A DNA stretch of 6,724 nt from Minisyncoccota bacterium (GTDB lineage Bacteria; Patescibacteriota; Minisyncoccia; Phycocordibacterales; GCA-2747955): positions 1-6,724 of the forward strand of contig CALLVB010000006.1 in assembly GCA_938010795.1 (NCBI GenBank), read 5' to 3'. Shown one piece after another: positions 1-3,655 of this stretch (the stretch's first letter is position 1; each line of letters begins with the position of its first letter). The notes below the pieces were generated by a model. The model searched no databases. It was not told where the DNA came from and saw only the letters and a list, made by a program, of their open reading frames with translations. A program made the position numbers and the translations under genes.

Positions 1-23
1 AAGACCATAAGAAAATACGTATA

Positions 24-53
24 AGAAAAACACGGAATAATCCGTGTTTTTCT
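24..53. terminator. Bidirectional intrinsic terminator
   Basis: A perfect 13-bp stem (24-36 with 41-53) closes an ATAA loop and has A-tracts on the left arm and T-tracts on the right, so it can terminate transcription in either direction. On the minus strand it is the first good terminator downstream of tRNA-fMet. On the plus strand it would end whatever gene lies left of the window. The core (acacgga...tccgtgtttttct) recurs in the terminator after tRNA-Asp at 828-850. Confidence 0.8.
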
Positions 54-73
54 TTAATTTGTTGCGGAGGTTG

Positions 74-121
74 GGGCGTCAGGTTTCTAAGTTCGCTACG
101 CTCACTAAGAACCTCCTGCCC
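74..121. repeat. Hairpin A of the palindromic insert
   Basis: Segments pair as 74-77/118-121 (gggc/gccc), 81-85/110-114, 87-88/108-109 and 90-92/104-106. There is a 3x3 internal loop, a bulged t86 and an a89-a107 mismatch. The apical loop 93-103 is tcgctacgctc, identical to the loop of hairpin B. Confidence 0.7.
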
Positions 122-159
122 GGACTCGCCTGTCATCGCTACGCTCAGACATGGCTCCG
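121..159. repeat. Hairpin B of the palindromic insert
   Basis: Segments pair as 121-124/156-159 (cgga/tccg), 128-130/153-155 (gcc/ggc) and 131-134/148-151 (tgtc/gaca), with ctc and t bulges and an a135-a147 mismatch. The apical loop 136-146 is the same tcgctacgctc as in hairpin A, although the stems are unrelated in sequence. Conserved loops on different stems suggest a recognised structural unit rather than a simple duplication. Confidence 0.7.
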
Positions 160-177
160 TCTTTCGATTCCAACACA

Positions 178-197
178 AATATAAATAAATTTATATT
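178..197. repeat. AT-only palindrome
   Basis: aatataaat (178-186) and atttatatt (189-197) form a 9-bp perfect inverted repeat with a 2-nt spacer. It lies between the tRNA-like element and the long hairpin. It is too AT-rich to be a convincing terminator and its role is unknown. Confidence 0.55.
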
Positions 198-204
198 CTC
201 TCCT

Positions 205-249
205 CAACAAATATGAGAAAAGGCCCAAAGGCCATTCTCATATTTGTTG
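205..249 (-). repeat. Long hairpin abutting and overlapping the tRNA-fMet 3' end
   Basis: Positions 205-217 pair perfectly with 237-249 (13 bp). The stem continues with aa/tt and a ggcc/ggcc inner stem (222-225/230-233). Its right arm includes 247-249, the last three nucleotides of tRNA-fMet on the minus strand. It has no T-tract after it on the minus strand, so it looks more like a 3' processing or protective structure than a classical terminator. Confidence 0.65.
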
Positions 250-317
250 CGGAGGTTGGAATCGAACCAACTTCTGGAGGTTATGAGCCTCCCGAGATAC
301 CATTTCTCTACTCCGCG
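247..317 (-). tRNA. Initiator tRNA-fMet (CAT)
   Basis: This is the tRNA that starts translation, carrying formyl-methionine to the ribosomal P site. The cloverleaf is complete in 71 nt: acceptor CGCGGAG/CTCCGCA, a 4-bp D-stem with a 7-nt loop containing GG, anticodon loop CTCATAA, a 4-nt variable loop, and T-arm GTTGG-TTCGATT-CCAAC. The C1-A72 mismatch and the A11-U24 pair are initiator hallmarks, so this is not an elongator. The anticodon stem is GGAGG/CCTCC, so the usual three G:C pairs at 29-31/39-41 are reduced to two, with A29-U41. CCA is not encoded (A73 is followed by CAA). A broken 5' copy lies just upstream, and a long hairpin overlaps the 3' end. Confidence 0.95.
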
Positions 318-363
318 ATATATATTTTCCAAACTTCATCTGATTACTTTTTTATGGCCTCTA

Positions 364-415
364 GGAGGTCATGAGTCTTATAGTGCCTTGCGAGATACCA
401 ACTCTCTACTCCGCG
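364..415 (-). pseudogene. Broken 5'-half copy of tRNA-fMet
   Basis: On the minus strand this repeats the acceptor 5' strand (CGCGGAG, 415-409) and a fully paired D-arm (GAGA-GTTGGTA-TCTC) of the adjacent initiator tRNA. The shared sequence also includes the upstream atatata flank. The 5' anticodon stem is replaced by an unrelated 15-nt segment (376-390). The loop CTCATGA and 3' stem CCTCC follow, then similarity stops. The variable loop, T-arm and 3' acceptor strand are missing, so it cannot be charged. It lies 98 bp upstream of the real gene, consistent with an imperfect tandem duplication followed by decay. The perfectly kept acceptor and D-arm segments are notable in otherwise diverged sequence. 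Confidence 0.7.
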
Positions 416-450
416 ATATATACTTCCCAAATCAGATTTGGATGTGAGCC

Positions 451-478
451 AGTATAACAAAGAAGATCTATTTTACAA
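451..478 (-). promoter_or_regulatory. Possible promoter for the tRNA-fMet region
   Basis: On the minus strand TTGTAA (478-473), a 16-nt spacer and TATACT (456-451) resemble a sigma70 promoter (4/6 and 5/6 matches). Transcription from about 444 would pass through the broken half-copy before the intact tRNA-fMet. No other good promoter was seen closer to the gene. Confidence 0.35.
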
Positions 479-485
479 ATAATAA

Positions 486-514
486 TTGAAAGCCAAGTGC
501 TAATATGATATTCT
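486..514 (+). promoter_or_regulatory. Possible promoter for the CAT tRNA
   Basis: TTGAAA (486-491), a 17-nt spacer and TATTCT (509-514) lie just upstream of the tRNA at 541. The implied leader of about 20 nt contains a 7-bp inverted repeat, attgaaa/tttcaat (521-527/531-537), that ends 3 nt before the mature tRNA. The match to consensus is moderate. Confidence 0.35.
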
Positions 515-540
515 TCCTCCATTGAAATTATTTCAATCAT

Positions 541-614
541 GTCGGGGTAGCTCAGTTGGTTAGAGCGCTGCACTCATAACGCAGAGGTCGAGAGTTCAAG
601 TCTCTCCCTCGACA
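541..614 (+). tRNA. tRNA-Met (CAT), elongator; Ile2 not excluded
   Basis: A 74-nt cloverleaf: acceptor GTCGGGG/CCTCGAC with one G5-U68 wobble, a normal D-arm, anticodon CAT (575-577) in loop CTCATAA, and T-arm GAGAG-TTCAAGT-CTCTC. G1-C72 pairs, so it is not an initiator. The closing anticodon-stem pair is an A31-C39 mismatch. A CAT anticodon could also belong to tRNA-Ile2, where C34 is modified to lysidine; sequence alone does not settle this. CCA is not encoded. No terminator follows before tRNA-Asp, so the two may be cotranscribed. Confidence 0.85.
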
Positions 615-639
615 CAAGAAAGTAATCATATTTTGCATA

Positions 640-667
640 TTGCATTTATATATAAAAACGTTATACT
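640..667 (+). promoter_or_regulatory. Possible promoter for tRNA-Asp
   Basis: TTGCAT (640-645), a 16-nt spacer and TATACT (662-667) form a weak-to-moderate sigma70-like pair about 75 bp before tRNA-Asp. Nothing else recognisable was seen in the 616-741 gap. Readthrough from the CAT tRNA is equally possible. Confidence 0.3.
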
Positions 668-741
668 TTTCGCATCAATTCAATGATGTATGTGCGTAAA
701 CACACTAAACTACTGACATTAAACAATTAGTTACGAACCAT

Positions 742-815
742 GCGGTCGTAGCTCAACTGGTTAGAGCACTCGCCTGTCACGCGAGAGGCTGAGGGTTCGA
801 GTCCCTTCGACCGCG
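742..815 (+). tRNA. tRNA-Asp (GTC)
   Basis: A complete 74-nt cloverleaf: acceptor GCGGTCG/CGACCGC, anticodon stem CTCGC/GCGAG around loop CTGTCAC with anticodon GTC, and T-arm GAGGG-TTCGAGT-CCCTT. The discriminator base is G73, the identity base expected for aspartate. CCA is not encoded, so a CCA-adding enzyme is required. An intrinsic terminator follows 12 nt later. Confidence 0.95.
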
Positions 816-827
816 CGAACAAGATTT

Positions 828-850
828 ACACGGATATTCCGTGTTTTTCT
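828..850 (+). terminator. Intrinsic terminator after tRNA-Asp
   Basis: acacgga (828-834) pairs with tccgtgt (838-844) around a 3-nt loop, followed by a T-rich run. It shares its stem and T-tail with the hairpin at 24-53, so the organism seems to reuse one terminator sequence. Confidence 0.85.
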
Positions 851-852
851 TT

Positions 853-889
853 TGTCAAAGTTTGACATTTATATAAAATAATGAATAAT
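853..889 (+). promoter_or_regulatory. Strong promoter with operator-like palindrome for the 126-aa gene
   Basis: A perfect -35 box TTGACA (862-867), a 16-nt spacer and AATAAT (884-889, 5/6) predict a start near 896 and a leader of about 30 nt. The -35 box forms the right arm of a perfect 7-bp inverted repeat, TGTCAAA-g-TTTGACA (853-867). A dimeric repressor could bind there and block RNA polymerase; that is inference. Confidence 0.65.
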
Positions 890-926
890 TGAATCAGACA
901 AGTTTAGCATTTATAGGAGCATTATC

Positions 927-1307
927 ATGTCTAAAGTAAAAGTAGTAGGCTTTGGAGCTTACAGTCTCGGTGAGACCCTCAGCGGAACATTGACGACGAT
1001 CTATGCAGCGGTAGGGAATACTGATCCCAATAGCGGCAAAGGTAATAATATTGATAAGTCTTATCATCTTACAGAAAGTGACGCGAAAATTGGGGCTAAC
1101 AGTGTTGGCGTAATGGGGCATCCCGGAAAAGTAGAGCCTCGTCTTGCCGTTGATCTTTCAAAAAATGAGGGTGAGAGATCTTTCCTTATTCTTCCGGCAG
1201 CGCCTGTTCATATTACAGACACAAAAGAAGCAAGAGAAAAGATCCGTGAAGAGGCACTCGGTAAACTGTCAGAGGCTCAGAAAGCAGCTCTTTTCGATCA
1301 AGAATAA
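927..1307 (+). CDS. Unknown 126-aa protein
   Basis: I do not recognise this protein. The start is supported by AGGAG at 915-919, 7 nt before the ATG, and by a near-consensus promoter upstream. The N-terminal half is rich in Gly, Ser, Thr and Asn (residues 8-62). A hydrophobic/proline stretch, FLILPAAPVHI, lies at 86-96. The last ~27 residues (99-126) form a likely charged amphipathic helix rich in Lys, Glu and Ala. There is no signal peptide, membrane segment or cysteine, so a cytosolic place is likely. The gene stands alone between two terminators and looks more GC-rich than the neighbouring minus-strand genes. Strong promoter, SD and terminator together suggest high or tightly controlled expression. 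Confidence 0.8.
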   Translation: MSKVKVVGFGAYSLGETLSGTLTTIYAAVGNTDPNSGKGNNIDKSYHLTESDAKIGANSVGVMGHPGKVEPRLAVDLSKNEGERSFLILPAAPVHITDTKEAREKIREEALGKLSEAQKAALFDQE

Positions 1308-1314
1308 TAATTAA

Positions 1315-1357
1315 CAACCCTTAAAGGCAATTCAGTCTTTCGGGGCTGTTTTTGTTT
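1315..1357 (+). terminator. Intrinsic terminator of the 126-aa gene
   Basis: A short stem, cagtc (1333-1337) with ggctg (1344-1348), is followed directly by TTTTTGTTT. An outer aaccc/gggtt pairing (1316-1320/1358-1362) may stabilise it. The stem is short, so termination may be partial; the stronger hairpin at 1405-1432 backs it up. Confidence 0.6.
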
Positions 1358-1404
1358 GGGTTAATTCATTTCAGTTCCAATTAACTCCACAGTAGTGCGC
1401 AAAG

Positions 1405-1432
1405 CAAGAAAACGCCTCCGGGCGTTTTCTTG
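1405..1432. terminator. Bidirectional terminator between convergent genes
   Basis: A perfect 12-bp stem (1405-1416 with 1421-1432) with a tccg loop has A-tract and T-tract on opposite arms. It sits 9 bp downstream of the HAD gene stop on the minus strand and downstream of the 126-aa gene on the plus strand, so it serves both. Confidence 0.85.
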
Positions 1433-1441
1433 TCGGTTATA

Positions 1442-2074
1442 TTATTTCATCAAATTATCTAATAACTCTTGTGGTGTGTCTACCAAATGATCGGGTTCAA
1501 GAGTTTTTAATATTTCTTTTGCATTGAATCCCCAGGTTACAGACACAATTGGTATCCCAGCCTTCTTGGATGCGACAATGTCTCGTGTCTCATCTCCAAC
1601 ATAGACAACAGAGTTTATATCTATTCCCTCCCTCTTTATAACTTGTTTCATTGTTTTCTCTTTTCCAAAAACATGTTTACCTGAATACACAAAAGCAAAT
1701 AGATGTTGTATTCCGTTTAGTTTTAAAAATTCTTCAACGTTTCTTTTTGAATTCGAAGTTAAGATACCCACTGTCGCACCTGACTCATGTAATATCCTTA
1801 AAACTTCGACCATGTCAGTAAATGGCTCAATACTTGATACTTGCTTACCTAGTTCTTTTCTAATAGTGAATAGTAAAAATGGAATAGTAAGATGTGTAAT
1901 GCCATACTCAGCCATTAACTCTCGAGGCCGTTTTGTCTGAAGTAGTGGAATATCAGCTAGTTCGACTGGTTTACATCTATAACGTGGTGCAATTTCATTA
2001 TAAATCTTTACGCCCATAGCAAGTGTGTCTCCAATGGTCCCATCAAAGTCAAAAATAATAGTTTTGTTTTTCAT
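1442..2074 (-). CDS. HAD-superfamily hydrolase, phosphoglycolate phosphatase-like
   Basis: A 210-aa cytosolic phosphatase of the haloacid dehalogenase superfamily, full length for a single Rossmann-like domain with a helical cap. Motif I is D9-F-D11-G-T (nucleophile and acid/base), motif II is T106-S-N, the motif III lysine is probably K138 in FGKEK, and motif IV is G-D161-E-T-R-D165 for magnesium. All catalytic positions are present, so it should be active. The substrate cannot be read from sequence; small phosphate esters such as phosphoglycolate or nucleotides are typical. It follows the P-loop gene by 14 bp, so the two may share a transcript. There is no SD; TATAAT ends 6 nt before the ATG, so a second, leaderless transcript is possible. 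Confidence 0.9.
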   Translation of the reverse strand: MKNKTIIFDFDGTIGDTLAMGVKIYNEIAPRYRCKPVELADIPLLQTKRPRELMAEYGITHLTIPFLLFTIRKELGKQVSSIEPFTDMVEVLRILHESGATVGILTSNSKRNVEEFLKLNGIQHLFAFVYSGKHVFGKEKTMKQVIKREGIDINSVVYVGDETRDIVASKKAGIPIVSVTWGFNAKEILKTLEPDHLVDTPQELLDNLMK

Positions 2075-2080
2075 GACATG

Positions 2081-2086
2081 ATTATA
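2081..2086 (-). promoter_or_regulatory. -10-like TATAAT just before the HAD gene
   Basis: A perfect TATAAT on the minus strand ends 6 nt upstream of the HAD start codon. That distance would place the transcript start on or next to the ATG, as in leaderless genes. No good -35 box is visible, so the call is tentative. Confidence 0.35.
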
Positions 2087-2088
2087 CG

Positions 2089-2643
2089 TTATAACCCTGT
2101 AAATGTTCTGATCTTCAAAACTATTTGTTCAATATCTAAGTCTGATGTATCGATAATCAACTGATTAGCCACCTCTGCTGATGTATTAAAATCTTTTGTA
2201 CTCAAGTACTCTTTCATGATCTCTATGTCTACCAGTTTTTTATATTTTTTTCGTGAAGGCATCACTACACGTTGCAGTAACTTTTCATTAGAGGCTTTAA
2301 GGTGGATAAAAAAGGTTTCTGCACCAACTTCTCTGAAACGTGACTCTAATTGCTGCAGATATTCTGGGTCTGTTTGTCCAGTTGGTGATACATAGTTATG
2401 CGAATAAGCATGAGTCATAATAAAGCTAATTTCAGAATCAACAGCGTGCGTGTAAAAGGAGTATCGCGTTTCTTCAAGGACTCTGGAGCCTTTTTGTGTA
2501 CCTCTCTCAAAAAGACTAAAAACCATATCATTTATTAGGTGATTGTGCGCAAGCTTCACCCCTGTCTCATCAGACAACTTTTTTCCAATTGTTAGTTTAC
2601 CAACAGCCATTGGTCCATACAGGATGATCACTTTTGTTTTCAT
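2089..2643 (-). CDS. P-loop NTPase, shikimate/adenylate kinase-like fold
   Basis: A 184-aa cytosolic P-loop protein. The Walker A motif G10-PMAV-G15-K16-L-T18 lies right after the first beta strand. The LAHNH segment (31-35) and the basic lid-like stretch RVVMPSRKKYKKL (125-137) match my recall of a widespread, poorly characterised kinase-like ATP-binding family with a (F/A)HNH motif. A phosphotransfer role is inferred and the substrate is unknown. The start follows from the Walker A position. No SD precedes it; a weak promoter places the transcript start close to the ATG. It is followed at 14 bp by a HAD phosphatase, so the pair may act on related phosphorylated metabolites, or in nucleotide or damage repair. 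Confidence 0.85.
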   Translation of the reverse strand: MKTKVIILYGPMAVGKLTIGKKLSDETGVKLAHNHLINDMVFSLFERGTQKGSRVLEETRYSFYTHAVDSEISFIMTHAYSHNYVSPTGQTDPEYLQQLESRFREVGAETFFIHLKASNEKLLQRVVMPSRKKYKKLVDIEIMKEYLSTKDFNTSAEVANQLIIDTSDLDIEQIVLKIRTFTGL

Positions 2644-2649
2644 GTACTG

Positions 2650-2678
2650 AGTATTGCAAACTATATTTTTTTTGCAAT
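2650..2678 (-). promoter_or_regulatory. Promoter with inverted repeat for the P-loop gene
   Basis: On the minus strand TTGCAA (2677-2672), a 16-nt spacer and AATACT (2655-2650) form a moderate promoter whose -10 ends 6 nt before the ATG. An 8-bp perfect inverted repeat, ATTGCAAA (2653-2660) and TTTGCAAT (2671-2678), covers the -35 and touches the -10. That layout fits a repressor site. Confidence 0.4.
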
Positions 2679-2680
2679 GA

Positions 2681-2702
2681 AAAATCCCATCTTGCGATGA
2701 GG
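2681..2702 (-). terminator. GCAA-capped terminator-like hairpin
   Basis: On the minus strand CC-(T)-CATC pairs with GATG-GG around a GCAA tetraloop, then ATTTTTC follows. The nearest upstream protein gene already has its own strong terminator at 2882-2905. This one would therefore end a short transcript from the 2773 region, or catch readthrough. Confidence 0.5.
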
Positions 2703-2711
2703 TTTTTCAGC

Positions 2712-2773
2712 ATCTTCATTCATAGATAACGGAGAGTCCGAAGATTCTCCGAAACCTATAAATGAATGAAGAT
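2712..2773. repeat. 62-bp inverted repeat with nested inner stem
   Basis: atcttcattcat (2712-2723) and atgaatgaagat (2762-2773) are a perfect 12-bp inverted repeat. Inside, cggaga (2730-2735) pairs with tctccg (2746-2751) around a 10-nt loop. It could be an RNA structure, a cruciform or a miniature mobile element; no target-site duplication is apparent. Confidence 0.75.
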
Positions 2774-2874
2774 AGTATTAGTATAGCGAGTCTTTTGGCT
2801 CTGAGAAGGTACCCTCAGGTGTATATGTGTGTAACTTGTGGATACCTCTATATATCCCAATAATTAGTTGTCTT

Positions 2875-2905
2875 AAAAAATAGAGACCCCTCCAAAGGGA
2901 TCTCT
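2875..2905 (-). terminator. Strong terminator after the 197-aa gene
   Basis: On the minus strand AGAGATCCCT pairs with AGGGGTCTCT (10 bp with one wobble) around TTGG, followed by A and six Ts. It lies 27 nt past the stop codon of the 197-aa gene. Confidence 0.85.
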
Positions 2906-2932
2906 TAGTTTGTTCAACTCCAAGTGAACTAG

Positions 2933-3526
2933 TTAGATCCCTTGGGGTGTACATTTCCATATCTGGATGGGAAAAGACTCATCGACTGGAACAAATCCGC
3001 CGACAGGCATGCTTGTTGGCATATGTGACATAATAGGCATAAACCTTAGCATTCCTTTCTCCTTGCCATTAGCTGGTGTGTAAACGAACAGTTGTGGTTC
3101 ACCACCTATCTGATAAGAACAATGAACAATTGCATGCGACCCACTAAACATCTCTCTTGGAAACAAGAGGATGAAAGCAATTAGTAACTCAGCATGTACT
3201 TCCTGAACTGGGAGTTCTGGAATACTCACACCCCATTTCCCCAATCTTGTGGACATAACCGCCCCCAGGTAGTCAAAGTTCATTTCGACACCATCATGTT
3301 TTACCATAATGTCATAAAGAGCTTCCATGCTTAACACTCTTTGTGCTTCCGGACAAAGGTCATATTTTGTATTCAGGAGATGTTGAAGGCCGTTAAAGAC
3401 ATTAAATGGCCTAAATGTTCCTGAGAAAGATATGTTCGCTCGCTTATTTCCTAACTGCCAAGTATCTTCCTCCTGAATGACCACTTGTGAAGTCTTTTCA
3501 GTTTTTCTTTTTCGATAAAAATTCAT
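2933..3526 (-). CDS. Unknown 197-aa protein with Met-rich C-terminal segment
   Basis: I do not recognise this protein. AGAGGAG (3538-3532) lies 5 nt before the ATG and a near-consensus promoter lies upstream, so the start is well supported. The N-terminus is basic (RKRKTEK, 5-11). A hydrophobic stretch, ELLIAFILLFP (113-123), is too short and lacks flanks for a clear membrane span, so it is probably a buried strand or helix. Residues 159-173 carry five methionines (M159, 163, 166, 169, 173) with H168, an unusual cluster. There is no signal peptide. The gene is a single-gene unit between its own promoter and a strong terminator, and lies downstream of the atp genes without sharing their transcript. 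Confidence 0.8.
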   Translation of the reverse strand: MNFYRKRKTEKTSQVVIQEEDTWQLGNKRANISFSGTFRPFNVFNGLQHLLNTKYDLCPEAQRVLSMEALYDIMVKHDGVEMNFDYLGAVMSTRLGKWGVSIPELPVQEVHAELLIAFILLFPREMFSGSHAIVHCSYQIGGEPQLFVYTPANGKEKGMLRFMPIMSHMPTSMPVGGFVPVDESFPIQIWKCTPQGI

Positions 3527-3538
3527 TTCTTCTCCTCT

Positions 3539-3590
3539 ATTTGATAAGATGAATCAAATATATAATAATATACATAAACAATATCGTCAA
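3539..3590 (-). promoter_or_regulatory. Promoter and leader palindrome of the 197-aa gene
   Basis: On the minus strand TTGACG (3590-3585), an exact 17-nt spacer and TATTAT (3567-3562) give 5/6 matches in both boxes, with transcription starting near 3555. A 7-bp inverted repeat, ATTTGAT/ATCAAAT (3539-3545/3553-3559), spans the start site and ends next to the SD. It could be an operator or a leader hairpin affecting ribosome access. Confidence 0.65.
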
Positions 3591-3619
3591 GTTTAAGGGT
3601 CCGCAAGACAGGATAAAGT

Positions 3620-3654
3620 AAAGATAAAACGACGCACTGCGTCGTTTTATCTTT
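3620..3654 (-). terminator. Strong terminator directly after atpG
   Basis: Positions 3620-3636 and 3638-3654 are perfect 17-nt inverted repeats centred on one base, giving a long stem with a GC-rich top and T-rich descending arm. It begins 1 nt after the atpG stop codon, so the atp transcript ends here and beta and epsilon genes are not downstream on it. It may also act on plus-strand transcripts. Confidence 0.85.
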
Positions 3655-3655
3655 C

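Larger units (their letters stand above)
57..174 (-). repeat. tRNA-fMet 3'-end copy with T-loop replaced by a two-hairpin insert
   Basis: Positions 57-74 (atttgttgcggaggttgg) are an exact copy of 242-259, the acceptor 3' strand and T-stem 3' side of the neighbouring tRNA-fMet plus its downstream flank. Positions 163-174 are an inverted copy of 255-266, the T-arm. On the minus strand the element therefore reads GTTGG (174-170), a 95-nt insert (169-75), then CCAAC and the acceptor strand. A T-stem can form, but the 7-nt loop is replaced by the insert. No 5' tRNA half precedes it, so it is not a working tRNA. The insert holds two structured hairpins, listed separately. It may be a palindromic repetitive element that targets or captured a tRNA end; that reading is inference. 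Confidence 0.6.
2681..2773 (-). ncRNA. Candidate small RNA (about 90 nt)
   Basis: Three signals line up on the minus strand. A -10-like TATACT sits at 2785-2780. A 62-bp inverted repeat starts 7 nt downstream, where the transcript would begin. A terminator-like hairpin with a T-run ends at 2681. No protein gene is supported in this interval. No -35 box is convincing and I recognise no RNA family, so this remains a hypothesis. Confidence 0.25.

Noticed and set aside
1..24. Possible C-terminus of a plus-strand gene (KTIRKYV then TAA at 22-24) directly before the terminator
   Set aside because: Seven codons are too few to support a coding call, although the terminator right after makes it plausible.
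57..260. CRISPR-like repeat arrangement
   Set aside because: Only two copies of each repeat, no regular spacers, and the repeats are tRNA-derived.
244..447. 67-codon plus-strand reading frame
   Set aside because: It runs antisense through tRNA-fMet and its half-copy and has no SD.
541..614. Second initiator tRNA because of the CAT anticodon
   Set aside because: G1-C72 is paired and the D-stem is elongator-like, so it is elongator Met or Ile2.
894..1121. 75-codon minus-strand reading frame
   Set aside because: Antisense shadow of the well-supported 126-aa gene and of its promoter and leader.
2712..2773. Insertion sequence terminal repeats
   Set aside because: Too short to carry a transposase and no target duplication is seen; a MITE cannot be excluded but is not supported.
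2778..2960. 60-codon minus-strand reading frame
   Set aside because: It starts inside the 3' end of the 197-aa gene and reads straight through that gene's terminator stem (2882-2905); no SD.
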